64,000 nt of DNA from Microbulbifer pacificus (GTDB lineage Bacteria; Pseudomonadota; Gammaproteobacteria; Pseudomonadales; Cellvibrionaceae): assembly GCF_002959965.1 (NCBI RefSeq), contig NZ_PREV01000027.1:682001-746000 (forward strand), written 5' to 3'. Below are positions 43,361 to 51,802 of the stretch, one piece after another. The position numbers and the translations under genes were made by a program. Every line of letters starts with the position of its first letter. The stretch's first letter is position 1. The notes under the pieces were generated by a model that saw only the letters and a program-made list of their open reading frames with translations, was not told the origin of the DNA and searched no databases.

Positions 43361-44090
43361 AACCGTTGACGGCGGTGGCGAAGTGATGCGCCAGGAGTCG
43401 ATGTCCGCAGTTCCGTCCGCTACGCCGGGCTTTTATACCCTGTTCCATACGGAGTTCACGCTGGCGGTGCGCCGGCGCTCCGATATCGTCAACCCGCTGC
43501 TGTTTTTCGTTACGGTGCTGGCGTTGATGCCGATCGGTATCGGGCCGGAACCGGAGATGTTGGCGCGGATGGCGGCGGGGTTGATCTGGGTGATGGCCCT
43601 GCTGGCGACACTCCTGTCCCAGGAGTCCCTGTTCCGCAGCGACTACGAAGACGGTTCACTGGAGCAGCTCGCGCTGCAGCCGCAACCGCTGTATTTCCCG
43701 GTGCTGGCCAAGATACTGGTGCACTGGTTGGTGACTGGTGTGCCACTGGCGCTGCTTTCCCCCTTGCTTGGTGTGATGCTGAACCTGGGCCCGGCCGGTT
43801 ATTGGCCGTTATTTATTTCCCTGACACTGGGCACCGCGAGCCTGAGTCTGATCGGGGCGGTCGGGGCGGCGCTTACGGTTGCGCTGCACCGACCGGGTCT
43901 GCTGTTGGCACTGATCATTATGCCGCTGTATGTGCCCGTGTTAATCTTCGGCACCGGAACGGTGCAGGCGGCGTTGGACGGGTACAGTTATGGCCCGCAA
44001 TTGGCGATTCTCGGTGCGATTCTCGCTGCCGCCGCGGCCCTGGCGCCGCTGGCTGCGGCGGGTGCAATCCGCATCAGCTTGGAAAACTGA
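43350..44090 (+). CDS. ccmB: heme exporter permease CcmB
   Basis: 246 residues from GTG 43350, which has AGGAGG eight bases upstream; the frame also opens at TTG 43335. Six hydrophobic segments. Family marks: RRRSDIVNPLLFFVTVLALM, the cytoplasmic LLSQESLFRSDYEDGSLEQL and the LPLYVPVLIFGTG-like MPLYVPVLIFGTGTVQAAL near the end. Membrane partner of CcmA and CcmC. Confidence 0.95.
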   Translation: MQAETVDGGGEVMRQESMSAVPSATPGFYTLFHTEFTLAVRRRSDIVNPLLFFVTVLALMPIGIGPEPEMLARMAAGLIWVMALLATLLSQESLFRSDYEDGSLEQLALQPQPLYFPVLAKILVHWLVTGVPLALLSPLLGVMLNLGPAGYWPLFISLTLGTASLSLIGAVGAALTVALHRPGLLLALIIMPLYVPVLIFGTGTVQAALDGYSYGPQLAILGAILAAAAALAPLAAAGAIRISLEN

Positions 44091-44162
44091 CTCTTTTCCG
44101 TACCTTGTGACGCTTGCGGAGCGTTACCTGGGCGAGAAATGGGCGTAGAGAAGTTGGCGAAC

Positions 44163-44927
44163 ATGAAATTTTCCTGGCAATGGTTTCACAGATTGGGATC
44201 ACCGCGCTGGTTTTATCAGAAAACCAGTGCCTGGTTGCCGTGGCTCGGCGCGGCCAGTCTGCTGCTGCTGGCGGTAGGGGGTGTCTGGGGACTCGGATTC
44301 GCCCCCCAGGATGCCAAGCAGGGCAATAGCTACCGCATCATTTATATCCATGTACCCGCGGCCTTTCTGGCCCTCGCCGGTTACTACATCATGGCCATCT
44401 GCGGCGCCATCGGCCTGATCTGGAAAATGAAACTTTCCTTTGTGGTGATGCGCGCGGCGGCGCCCATCGGCGCGGCCCTGACCTTCGTCGCTCTGCTGAC
44501 CGGGGCGGTGTGGGGCAAGCCGACCTGGGGTACCTACTGGGTCTGGGATGCCCGCATTACCTCCATGTTGATCCTGTTTTTCCTCTATCTCGGTGTGATG
44601 GCATTATCCGGGGCCTTCAGCCGCGAGCAGTCCGGCGACAAAGCCAGTGCACTGTTGGCCCTGGTGGGAACGGTCAATATTCCCATCATCTACAAGTCGG
44701 TCGACTGGTGGTTCACCCTGCACCAGCCGGCCACCCTGAAACTGACTGAGGCCAGCACCATTGACCCCAGCATGTTCTATCCGCTGATCACCATGATCGC
44801 CGGCTTTTACCTGTTCTATGCCTGGGTGCTGACCCTGCATACCCGTGGGCTGATACTGCAGCGCGAATGGCGCACTCAGTGGGTACGCGAACTGCTGGGG
44901 CAGTCCGCTTCGGCGGCGAAGACCTGA
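44163..44927 (+). CDS. ccmC: heme handling protein CcmC
   Basis: 254 residues from ATG 44163, which matches the usual start (WFHRLGSPRWFYQ); in-frame ATG 44139 would add eight. Six TM helices and the tryptophan-rich heme-handling motif WGTYWVWDARITSMLILFFL (about 122-141), with conserved His residues in IIYIHVPAAF and near SVDWWFTLHQ. CcmC loads heme on CcmE on the periplasmic face. Confidence 0.96.
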   Translation: MKFSWQWFHRLGSPRWFYQKTSAWLPWLGAASLLLLAVGGVWGLGFAPQDAKQGNSYRIIYIHVPAAFLALAGYYIMAICGAIGLIWKMKLSFVVMRAAAPIGAALTFVALLTGAVWGKPTWGTYWVWDARITSMLILFFLYLGVMALSGAFSREQSGDKASALLALVGTVNIPIIYKSVDWWFTLHQPATLKLTEASTIDPSMFYPLITMIAGFYLFYAWVLTLHTRGLILQREWRTQWVRELLGQSASAAKT

Positions 44928-44958
44928 GTGCAGGGCAGAGAACACCGAGGACAGAATC

Positions 44959-45192
44959 ATGCAATTTCAGTTTGATGATCTCGCCAGCTTTCTGGCCATG
45001 GGCGGCCACGGCCCTTACGTGTGGTTCTCCTACGGAGTAACCATGGCGGTGATGGCGGCACTGGTGCTGGTACCCGTTCTGCGTCAGCGGAAAATGCGCG
45101 AGATGTTTCGACGCCAGCTGCGCCGGGAAGAGGCGCTCCGCCGTGTTACGGCCGAGGGTCGGGCCCGATCGGAAGCCGTGACCGCGGACTGA
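44959..45192 (+). CDS. ccmD: CcmD
   Basis: 77-residue single-TM protein: FDDLASFLAMGGHGPYVWFS then TM (VTMAVMAALVLVPVL) and a basic amphipathic tail (RQRKMREMFRRQLRREEALR). It stabilises CcmC-CcmE and links them to CcmAB. GAGGAC precedes ATG. Confidence 0.92.
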   Translation: MQFQFDDLASFLAMGGHGPYVWFSYGVTMAVMAALVLVPVLRQRKMREMFRRQLRREEALRRVTAEGRARSEAVTAD

Positions 45193-45290
45193 CGATACGT
45201 TGCCCATGTTTTCCGACCTCCCCGTGGGGTCCACTTCCGTCATCGCTGATTCGATGGCGGACTGATTTTTCATTTCATGACAGGACAACC

Positions 45291-45740
45291 ATGCATCCAG
45301 CCCGTAAACAACGTCTGATCCTGGTGCTACTCCTGGTGGTACTTTCCACCACTGCGGTGGGGTTTGTGGCCTACGCCATGCGCTCCAATATGGATTACTT
45401 CTATGCGCCCAAGGCCTTCGCCGCCGGCGAGGTGCCGTTTGACAAGCGCATTCGCGCCGGGGGCTGCGTGGTGCCCGGCAGTATCGTTCGCGATGGCAAT
45501 TCCCTGGATGTGCGCTTTGCGCTCACCGATGGTGAGGCGGAGCTGGAAGTGGTGTTCGACAAAATTCTCCCGGACCTCTTTGCAGAGGGTGAAGCGGCGG
45601 TGGTTACCGGCAAATTGCAGGAGGGCGGCTTTGTGCGCGCGGATCAGGTACTGGCCAAGCACGATGAGTCCTATACGCCACCGGAGGTGGCGGAGTCCAT
45701 AAGTGCCGAGGCCAGCTGTCGCGGAGACGCCAAGATATGA
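45291..45740 (+). CDS. ccmE: heme chaperone CcmE
   Basis: 149 residues from ATG 45291 (AGGA upstream). N-terminal TM anchor then an OB-fold: YAPKAFAAGEVPFDKRIRAG, VVPGSIVRDGNSLDVRFAL, and the covalent heme-binding His in VLAKHDESYTPPEV (about 121). Odd: the usual Met in the GGMV turn is Cys here (AGGCVVPGS), a rare free thiol close to the heme site. Stop overlaps the ccmF start. Confidence 0.95.
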   Translation: MHPARKQRLILVLLLVVLSTTAVGFVAYAMRSNMDYFYAPKAFAAGEVPFDKRIRAGGCVVPGSIVRDGNSLDVRFALTDGEAELEVVFDKILPDLFAEGEAAVVTGKLQEGGFVRADQVLAKHDESYTPPEVAESISAEASCRGDAKI

Positions 45741-47740
45741 GCCCGGAACTCGGTCACTTTGCCCTGATCGTCGGTCTGCTGCTGTCACTCGCACTGGCGG
45801 TGGTGCCGATGCTCGGTACCTATACCGGTCGTGTGCTGTGGATGGAGACGGCGCGCCCGCTTTCCCTTGGGGTACTCGCTTTTACCGCACTGTCGTTCCT
45901 GTGCCTGACGGTGGCCTTCGTCAACAGCGACTTTTCTGTCGCCTATGTGGCGCAGAACTCCAACAGTATCCTCCCCATGATCTACAAGGTCACTGCGGTG
46001 TGGGGCGGTCACGAGGGTTCCATCCTGTTATGGCTGCTGATGCTGGCGGGTTGGACCGCGGCGGTGGCACTGTTCAGCCGTCAGTTACCGGCGGTACTGG
46101 TGGCGCGGGTGTTGTCGGTACTCGGCATGCTGTTGATCGGTTTCTTCCTGTTTATCCTGCTTACCTCCAACCCGTTTGATCGCCTTCTGCCGTTCCCGCC
46201 CAATGACGGCAGCGATCTGAATCCGCTGCTGCAGGACCCGGGCATGATTATCCACCCGCCGCTGCTGTATATGGGGTATGTGGGCTTCTCGGTGGCCTTT
46301 GCTTTTGCGATTGCGGCGTTGCTGGAAGGTCGGCTCGACAGCGCCTGGGCCCGCTGGGCGCGTCCGTGGACTGCGGTGGCCTGGTCGTTCCTGACCCTGG
46401 GGATCGCTCTCGGCAGCTGGTGGGCCTATTACGAGCTTGGCTGGGGCGGCTGGTGGTTCTGGGACCCGGTGGAGAACGCTTCCTTCATGCCCTGGCTTGT
46501 CGGCACGGCGCTGTTGCACTCTCTGGCGGTCACGGAAAAGCGCGGACTCTTCCGCAGCTGGACCATCCTGCTGTCGATTTTTGCGTTCAGTCTCAGCCTG
46601 CTGGGAACCTTCCTGGTGCGCTCAGGGGTACTGACGTCGGTGCACGCCTTTGCCACCGACCCGCTGCGGGGTGGTTTCATTCTCGCGTTCCTCGCTGTAG
46701 TGGTGGGGGCGTCGCTGTTGCTGTTTGCGGTGCGTGCGCCGGCGGTGAGTGCCGGCAGTGTGTTTTCCGCCCGCGCCCGGGAAACCTTTCTGCTTGGCAA
46801 CAATATCCTGTTGGTGCTGATCATGGCGGTGGTACTGACCGGCACTTTGTATCCGCTGCTCGCAGATGCGTTGAACTGGGGCAAGATCAGTGTCGGCCCG
46901 CCGTTTTTCAATATGTTCTTTGTGCCGTTGATGCTGGTGCTGTGTCTTTTGCTGGGGCTTGGTATTCACGCAAACTGGAAAGACAGCCGCCTACAGAAAC
47001 TGGCTCGCGCCTGGGCATTGCCTGCGCTGGTAGCGGCCATCGGCGCGCCGCTGCTGACACTGCTGGCCGGTGATTTCCGCTGGGGGGCGATGCTGGGGAT
47101 TTTTGCCGGCTTATGGGTGATCGCCGCGAGTGTCGCAGACATGCTGGCAAAATCCCGCAATGCGGACTCCTTGTGGAGCGGCCTCAAGCGCCAGCGCGCC
47201 AGCTACTACGGCATGCATCTCGGGCACGTCGGTCTCGCCGTCTCGGTGCTCGGTGTGGCGCTGACTACCGTGTACAGCGTGGAGAAAGACCTGCGCATGT
47301 CACCGGGGCAGCGTGCTGAAATGTCCGGTTACGAATTTACCTTCGACGGTGTACGCGAAGCGCGCGGACCGAACTATCGCGCGTCGGAAGGGGTGATTTT
47401 TGTACGTGAAGCGGGGCGTTTGGTCGCGGAACTGCACCCGCAGAAACGCAGTTATTTTTCCGGTGGCAACATCATGACCGAAGCCGCGATCGACAGCGGC
47501 CTGTTTCGCGATCTGTATGTGGCGCTCGGCGAGCCCATGGACAAGAACAATCCGGCCGGTGACTGGGCCGTGCGGCTGCAGTACAAAGCGTTTGTCGTGT
47601 GGATCTGGCTGGGTGCCGCGCTGATGGCCCTCGGTGGAGCCATCGCGGTCGCAGACAAGCGCTACCGCAAGGTGAAGGCAGCGCGTGCAGATAGCATCGC
47701 GACCGGCGATACCCAGGATGGGTCACTGGCCCGCGCCTGA
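45737..47740 (+). CDS. ccmF: cytochrome c heme lyase subunit CcmF
   Basis: 667 residues with about fifteen TM segments, standard for CcmF. Key motifs: YKVTAVWGGHEGSILLW (about 75-91) and the WWD heme-binding motif ELGWGGWWFWDPVENASFMP (about 233), plus LGTFLVRSGVLTSVHAF. With CcmH and CcmI it ligates heme to the CXXCH cysteines of apocytochrome. In this window those two partners are not next to it but 6.6 kb downstream. Confidence 0.97.
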   Translation: MSPELGHFALIVGLLLSLALAVVPMLGTYTGRVLWMETARPLSLGVLAFTALSFLCLTVAFVNSDFSVAYVAQNSNSILPMIYKVTAVWGGHEGSILLWLLMLAGWTAAVALFSRQLPAVLVARVLSVLGMLLIGFFLFILLTSNPFDRLLPFPPNDGSDLNPLLQDPGMIIHPPLLYMGYVGFSVAFAFAIAALLEGRLDSAWARWARPWTAVAWSFLTLGIALGSWWAYYELGWGGWWFWDPVENASFMPWLVGTALLHSLAVTEKRGLFRSWTILLSIFAFSLSLLGTFLVRSGVLTSVHAFATDPLRGGFILAFLAVVVGASLLLFAVRAPAVSAGSVFSARARETFLLGNNILLVLIMAVVLTGTLYPLLADALNWGKISVGPPFFNMFFVPLMLVLCLLLGLGIHANWKDSRLQKLARAWALPALVAAIGAPLLTLLAGDFRWGAMLGIFAGLWVIAASVADMLAKSRNADSLWSGLKRQRASYYGMHLGHVGLAVSVLGVALTTVYSVEKDLRMSPGQRAEMSGYEFTFDGVREARGPNYRASEGVIFVREAGRLVAELHPQKRSYFSGGNIMTEAAIDSGLFRDLYVALGEPMDKNNPAGDWAVRLQYKAFVVWIWLGAALMALGGAIAVADKRYRKVKAARADSIATGDTQDGSLARA

Positions 47741-47786
47741 GGCGGCGGGACGACAGAGGATCACACAGCGGGGATTTACACAACTG

Positions 47787-48368
47787 ATGGCAAGGCTGAA
47801 ACTCTTTCTGCCACTGATCATATTCGCTGCGCTGGCGCTGCTGTTCTGGCGTGGCCTCTCATTGAATCCGCAGGATATGCCCTCGGCACTGGTAAATAAA
47901 CCCGTGCCGGAATTTGCGCTGCAGGATGTCGAAAGTGCTCGGGAACTTAAAAAAGCCGACCTTCCCAGTAAACCGTTATTGCTGAACGTGTGGGCCACCT
48001 GGTGTATTTCCTGCCGGGTGGAGCATCCGTACCTCAACAAACTGGCGCAGGAGGGGGTGCCCATCGTCGGCATCAATCTCAAGGACGACAACGCCGCGGC
48101 GCAACAGTGGCTGGAAAAATTCCACGATCCCTATCTTTTTTCCGTTGCCGATGTGGAAGGGCGCCTGGCGCTTGATCTCGGTGTATTCGGTGCGCCGGAA
48201 ACTTTCCTGGTGGATGCCGGTGGCACCATTCGCTGCAAGCATGTGGGCGTTGTGGATGACCGCGTCTGGCAGACCAAGCTGCAACCGCTGTACGAAAAGT
48301 TGCAAACGCAACCCTGGGATGAGTTTTCCGGTGAGCTATCAGATTCCCTGCTTTCCCGTTGTCGCTGA
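47787..48368 (+). CDS. ccmG: thiol:disulfide oxidoreductase CcmG/DsbE
   Basis: 193 residues from ATG 47787. One TM anchor (LFLPLIIFAALALLFW) and a periplasmic thioredoxin fold: PVPEFALQDV, VWATWCISCRVEHPYLNKLA (active CISC, about residues 77-80), FGAPETFLVDAGG. It keeps apocytochrome cysteines reduced. The CISC dipeptide differs from the PTC/VTC loops usual in CcmG. Its last 50 bases overlap the next gene. Confidence 0.94.
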   Translation: MARLKLFLPLIIFAALALLFWRGLSLNPQDMPSALVNKPVPEFALQDVESARELKKADLPSKPLLLNVWATWCISCRVEHPYLNKLAQEGVPIVGINLKDDNAAAQQWLEKFHDPYLFSVADVEGRLALDLGVFGAPETFLVDAGGTIRCKHVGVVDDRVWQTKLQPLYEKLQTQPWDEFSGELSDSLLSRCR

Positions 48369-48924
48369 GACGGAAGAAAAGAAGAGCCGTTTTATCTGCT
48401 GGCTGGGGCCAGTGACGGATAAGGCGGTTTTTTTGCGGGAGCTGGAAACTATCTGCGCGCGCTATCCCGATGCCTCCCATCACTGCACCGCGCTGGTGAT
48501 CGGCAACCCCGCAAACCCGGAAGTAATGCAGGCGGATGATGACGGCGAGCCCGGTGGCAGTGCCGGCAGACCCATGCTGGAACTCCTGTTGAAGCAGGAA
48601 ATTGGCAATGTGGGCGCTATCGTTACGCGCTATTTCGGCGGTACCAAACTCGGTGTGGGTGGTTTGATGCGTGCCTATCGCGGCGCTGTGGGCGCCGCGC
48701 TGCAAGGTGCGGAATTGAAGCCGCATGTTCCGTTGTTGCCGCTGCGCATCGCCTGTGATTTTTCCGGCGAATCCCGCCTGCGTTTTCTTGTGGCACAGCA
48801 GGGCGGGGAGTGCGGCGGTGCCGATTACGGCACCCGTGTGGAACTCGACGTGGTGTTGCCGGAAGACCGCTGGCCGTTGCTGCAGACGCAGTTACAGGCC
48901 GAGGGTTTTGTGCGGCTTTCCTGA
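48319..48924 (+). CDS. YigZ/IMPACT family protein
   Basis: 201 residues from ATG 48319, which lies inside the end of ccmG. N-terminal UPF0029/IMPACT domain: AETEEKKSRFICWLGPV, then DDDGEPGGSAGRPMLELL and RYFGGTKLGVGGLMRAYRGAV, the family signature (about 70-117), and a C-terminal EF-G-V-like domain. Members associate with ribosomes or stress responses in eukaryotes; the bacterial role is unknown. It takes the place after ccmG where ccmH would be expected. Translational coupling to ccmG is likely. Confidence 0.9.
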   Translation: MSFPVSYQIPCFPVVAETEEKKSRFICWLGPVTDKAVFLRELETICARYPDASHHCTALVIGNPANPEVMQADDDGEPGGSAGRPMLELLLKQEIGNVGAIVTRYFGGTKLGVGGLMRAYRGAVGAALQGAELKPHVPLLPLRIACDFSGESRLRFLVAQQGGECGGADYGTRVELDVVLPEDRWPLLQTQLQAEGFVRLS

Positions 48925-49050
48925 CCGCGATACCGTCCACTTCTCATTTCCCTCTCAATTATCTGGCGCCTGTTTAGTGCTCGTTTCGTGAGCCAGTACA
49001 TTTTCCTTCGAACTTCTGATTTTCCTGTCGCCATTCCCCTCCGCCTTCGT

Positions 49051-49064
49051 TGACAGCGTTGTCA
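49051..49064 (+). promoter_or_regulatory. LacI-type operator-like site 1
   Basis: TGACAGCGTTGTCA: TGACA/TGTCA arms around a GCGT centre. The form (pseudo-palindrome with central CG) is that of LacI/GalR-family operators, and resembles the NagR site of N-acetylglucosamine regulons as I recall it. Confidence 0.65.
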
Positions 49065-49078
49065 GGTGGTCGCTAGTT

Positions 49079-49092
49079 TGACAGCGTTGTCG
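49079..49092 (+). promoter_or_regulatory. LacI-type operator-like site 2
   Basis: TGACAGCGTTGTCG, 13 of 14 bases identical to site 1, centre-to-centre distance 28 bases. Lies about 176 bases before the chitinase ATG. Confidence 0.6.
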
Positions 49093-49267
49093 GTCACAAG
49101 CCGACTCTAGTCCCGCCTCCATGAGAGGCCGTCATATCCGCGCATTCTCCTCGCACGCGGCCAGTTTCCAGGCAGTGTTCTTTCCAGGCAGTAAGTAATT
49201 CCCCAATCGGAGCCGGTGCGATCCGGTTCCGGAATTCAAGACTCTTCGATCGGGAGAAGAAGACAAG

Positions 49268-51730
49268 ATGCAAGCAACAATAATAAAAAGGATGTTGAAG
49301 GCCGGCGCACTCTGGTGCGGCCTGCTGGGCAGCACCGCCGCAGTCGCCTATGACTGCAGCGGCACACAGGATTATGTAGACGGTGCCAGCTATGGCGCAG
49401 GCGCTACGGTAACAAACAATGAAAATGCCTACCGCTGCGATGTGGGTGGCTGGTGCAGTCAGGGTGGTGCCTATGCACCGGGTGTGGGCTGGGCCTGGGT
49501 TCACGCCTGGAGTGATCTGGGAGCCTGTGAACCTGGAGGTTCCAGTAGTGGAGGTACCGGTAGCTCGGGCAGTGGTTCGAGCTCTGGTGCCGGTAGCAGC
49601 AGTTCAGGTTCCGGGTCGGGTTCCGGCGGATCATCCGGCGGTGAGAATTGCCCTGTCTATGTCGCTGGCGGCACCTATGCCGCGGGTGACGTAGTCACCA
49701 ACGCGAATGGCTTTTACGCATGCTCAGTTGCCGGTTGGTGCTCCTCGGGCAACGGTGCGTATGAACCCGGGGTGGGCTGGGCGTGGGAGCAGGCCTGGTC
49801 TACAAGCAGTGCTGCGGCCTGCGGCGGCAGCAGCAGTGGCGGCGGAGTGACGGTGCCCGATGCCTATTTCTGCGCTGCCGAGTGGAAAACCGGCACACTT
49901 TACACTCAGGGCAGCGTGGTTGCCTATCAGGGTATTGCTTACCGCGCATTGGTAGACACCCATTCCATCGCGCCCGGCAATACCGCATATCCCGGTCAGT
50001 GGGAGATTGCCGGCTACCCGGACGACGCCCTCTGTCCGGTGCCGATCCCCAACAGCATTGACTATGGCGAGCCACAACCCGTTGATGGAAACCCCAATGT
50101 CGGTACCGTCAATCCCACAGGTGCCATCGCCGCGGCACGTATTGCTGATGTCCAGTCCACTCTGAGCGGTACCCGTGGTGCCGTTGATCCCGCCGCCGAC
50201 AATGGTGGTGATCACGCTGGACTCGATGTCGACAACGGCGCTCGCGGATCGAAACTGGTGCCCGGCAGTCTGCCACTGCAGCACAACACCTACGGTCTCA
50301 GCGCGGGTACCGAAATCGTCAGCTATATCGGCGACTGGGCCATTTATGGTCGGCGCTATGACTTTACCAAACTGCCGGCGTCCAACCTGAACCGCATAGT
50401 GTATGGGTTTGCGGGGATCTGTTATCCGGACGCAAAAAACGAGCAGGATGGTGGTTTCCCGACATCGGCACCAGCGGCGGTCATGCGCACCTGTAATCAG
50501 AGCAATTTACCCGACGGTGCCATGGCGATAGCCGATTTCGAGGCGGCCTTTCTACGAGACGTGGGGGTAGCGCCGACCGGTGTGGTGGGCACCGAGAGCA
50601 TGTACGAGCTGGATCGCGACAAGGTCGGCGGCGTGTTTGGTGTGCTGTATCACTTACGCGAACAGAATCCGCATCTGAAACTCGATCTTTCCGTCGGCGG
50701 TTGGACGCTGTCGGAAGGTTTCCCGTGGATGGCGCACGATCCGGTGAGACGCAAAGTGTTTGTGGATTCCATTGTTCACTTCCTTGAGCGTTACGATTTT
50801 GACGGTGTCGATATTGACTGGGAGTACCCCGGCAGTGATGGCGCGGTGGTGGGTATGGCGCGGGAGGATGATGGCGAAAACTACGCAATTCTGATCCGCG
50901 AACTGCGTGCGGGGATGGACTGGCTGACGCAAAAAACCGGTAAGCCCTATCGCCTGTCATCGGCGATTCCCGCGGGGCTGGGGCGTCTGCAGAAAATAGA
51001 CTGGTCCGAGGTGCACCCCTACATGGATCGTCTCTATGCCATGACCTACGACCTCACCGGTGCCTGGGAGCGGGAGCTGTCTCACCATACGCCGCTCTAT
51101 ACCAATCCCATGGCCACCGGATCATCTGCCGGCACCTCCGCGGACTGGACGCTGAATTATCTGCAGAGCCTTGGTGTTCCCGCAAACAAGCTGATGATCG
51201 GCGCCGCCAACTATCACCGTTCGAAGGCCACCAATCCGGGGGATATTCTCGAGTACACCTACGGTCTTGCCGGGGCGAGCAGTTATGGCGACAGCAACTG
51301 GAGTGGACGGGATCTGATCCTGGGCGTCGCTGGCCTCGGTTCCTGGGAAGCGGGGGTGATCGAAGGTTACGATCTCTATCAGAATTATCTGGATCGAAAT
51401 CTCGCCCCCCGCAACGGCTACTGGCTGTATACCGACAGGGAGGCCAATGCGGATTATCTCTACAACGACAGTGTCGGTGCATTCATCTCGGTGGAGACGC
51501 CGCGCACCGTGGCCTTGAAAACCCAGTACGCAAAAGACCGTGGACTAGCCGGCATCTTTTTCTGGATGGCGGAGCAGGACAACGGTTACAACCTGAACGC
51601 GGTCAACCATGTGCTCGGCAATGCGCGCATCGTCGACCGCGCCGATGCGAGCCCCGCGGATCAGATTCCCGTGTGCGGGCGCAATCTGACCGCAGTTGAG
51701 TGTGAAACATTGATTGCGCCGCTGAAATAA
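49268..51730 (+). CDS. modular GH18 chitinase with chitin-binding domains
   Basis: 820-residue secreted chitinase. Signal peptide (LWCGLLGSTAAVA); first chitin-binding module (about 29-82, DCSGTQDYVDGASYGAG and WCSQGGAYAPGVGWAWVHAW); a Ser/Gly linker (to about 125); second, similar module (about 127-178); a third module of CBM5/12 type (AEWKTGTLYTQGSVVAYQG, about 200-260); then the GH18 barrel with SVGGWTLSEGFPWMA and the catalytic FDGVDIDWEYPGS (Glu about 519), YAMTYDLTGAWE and GIFFWMAEQDNGYNL. It cleaves internal or terminal bonds of chitin. Operators lie upstream. It and the next gene interrupt the ccm cluster. Confidence 0.93.
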   Translation: MQATIIKRMLKAGALWCGLLGSTAAVAYDCSGTQDYVDGASYGAGATVTNNENAYRCDVGGWCSQGGAYAPGVGWAWVHAWSDLGACEPGGSSSGGTGSSGSGSSSGAGSSSSGSGSGSGGSSGGENCPVYVAGGTYAAGDVVTNANGFYACSVAGWCSSGNGAYEPGVGWAWEQAWSTSSAAACGGSSSGGGVTVPDAYFCAAEWKTGTLYTQGSVVAYQGIAYRALVDTHSIAPGNTAYPGQWEIAGYPDDALCPVPIPNSIDYGEPQPVDGNPNVGTVNPTGAIAAARIADVQSTLSGTRGAVDPAADNGGDHAGLDVDNGARGSKLVPGSLPLQHNTYGLSAGTEIVSYIGDWAIYGRRYDFTKLPASNLNRIVYGFAGICYPDAKNEQDGGFPTSAPAAVMRTCNQSNLPDGAMAIADFEAAFLRDVGVAPTGVVGTESMYELDRDKVGGVFGVLYHLREQNPHLKLDLSVGGWTLSEGFPWMAHDPVRRKVFVDSIVHFLERYDFDGVDIDWEYPGSDGAVVGMAREDDGENYAILIRELRAGMDWLTQKTGKPYRLSSAIPAGLGRLQKIDWSEVHPYMDRLYAMTYDLTGAWERELSHHTPLYTNPMATGSSAGTSADWTLNYLQSLGVPANKLMIGAANYHRSKATNPGDILEYTYGLAGASSYGDSNWSGRDLILGVAGLGSWEAGVIEGYDLYQNYLDRNLAPRNGYWLYTDREANADYLYNDSVGAFISVETPRTVALKTQYAKDRGLAGIFFWMAEQDNGYNLNAVNHVLGNARIVDRADASPADQIPVCGRNLTAVECETLIAPLK

Positions 51731-51744
51731 CGTCGCAGAATTTT

Positions 51745-51776
51745 CGGGCAGTCAGAGTTCTGTGCTGCCCGTTTTT
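51745..51776 (+). terminator. terminator after first chitinase
   Basis: CGGGCAG, 13 bases, CTGCCCG then TTTTT, 15 bases past the stop and 26 before the next ATG; the two chitinases may thus be transcribed separately or with partial read-through. Confidence 0.8.
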
Positions 51777-51802
51777 ATTGGCATAACAATAATGGTGAAA
51801 AT

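Larger units (their letters stand above)
48925..49267 (+). promoter_or_regulatory. 343-bp chitinase upstream region
   Basis: No gene. It holds two operator-like repeats (49051-49064 and 49079-49092) and, around them, TTGACA hexamers that could be -35 boxes. TTGACA 49050 with CTAGTT 17 bases further would be the best promoter pair, and would lie under the operator. Confidence 0.5.
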
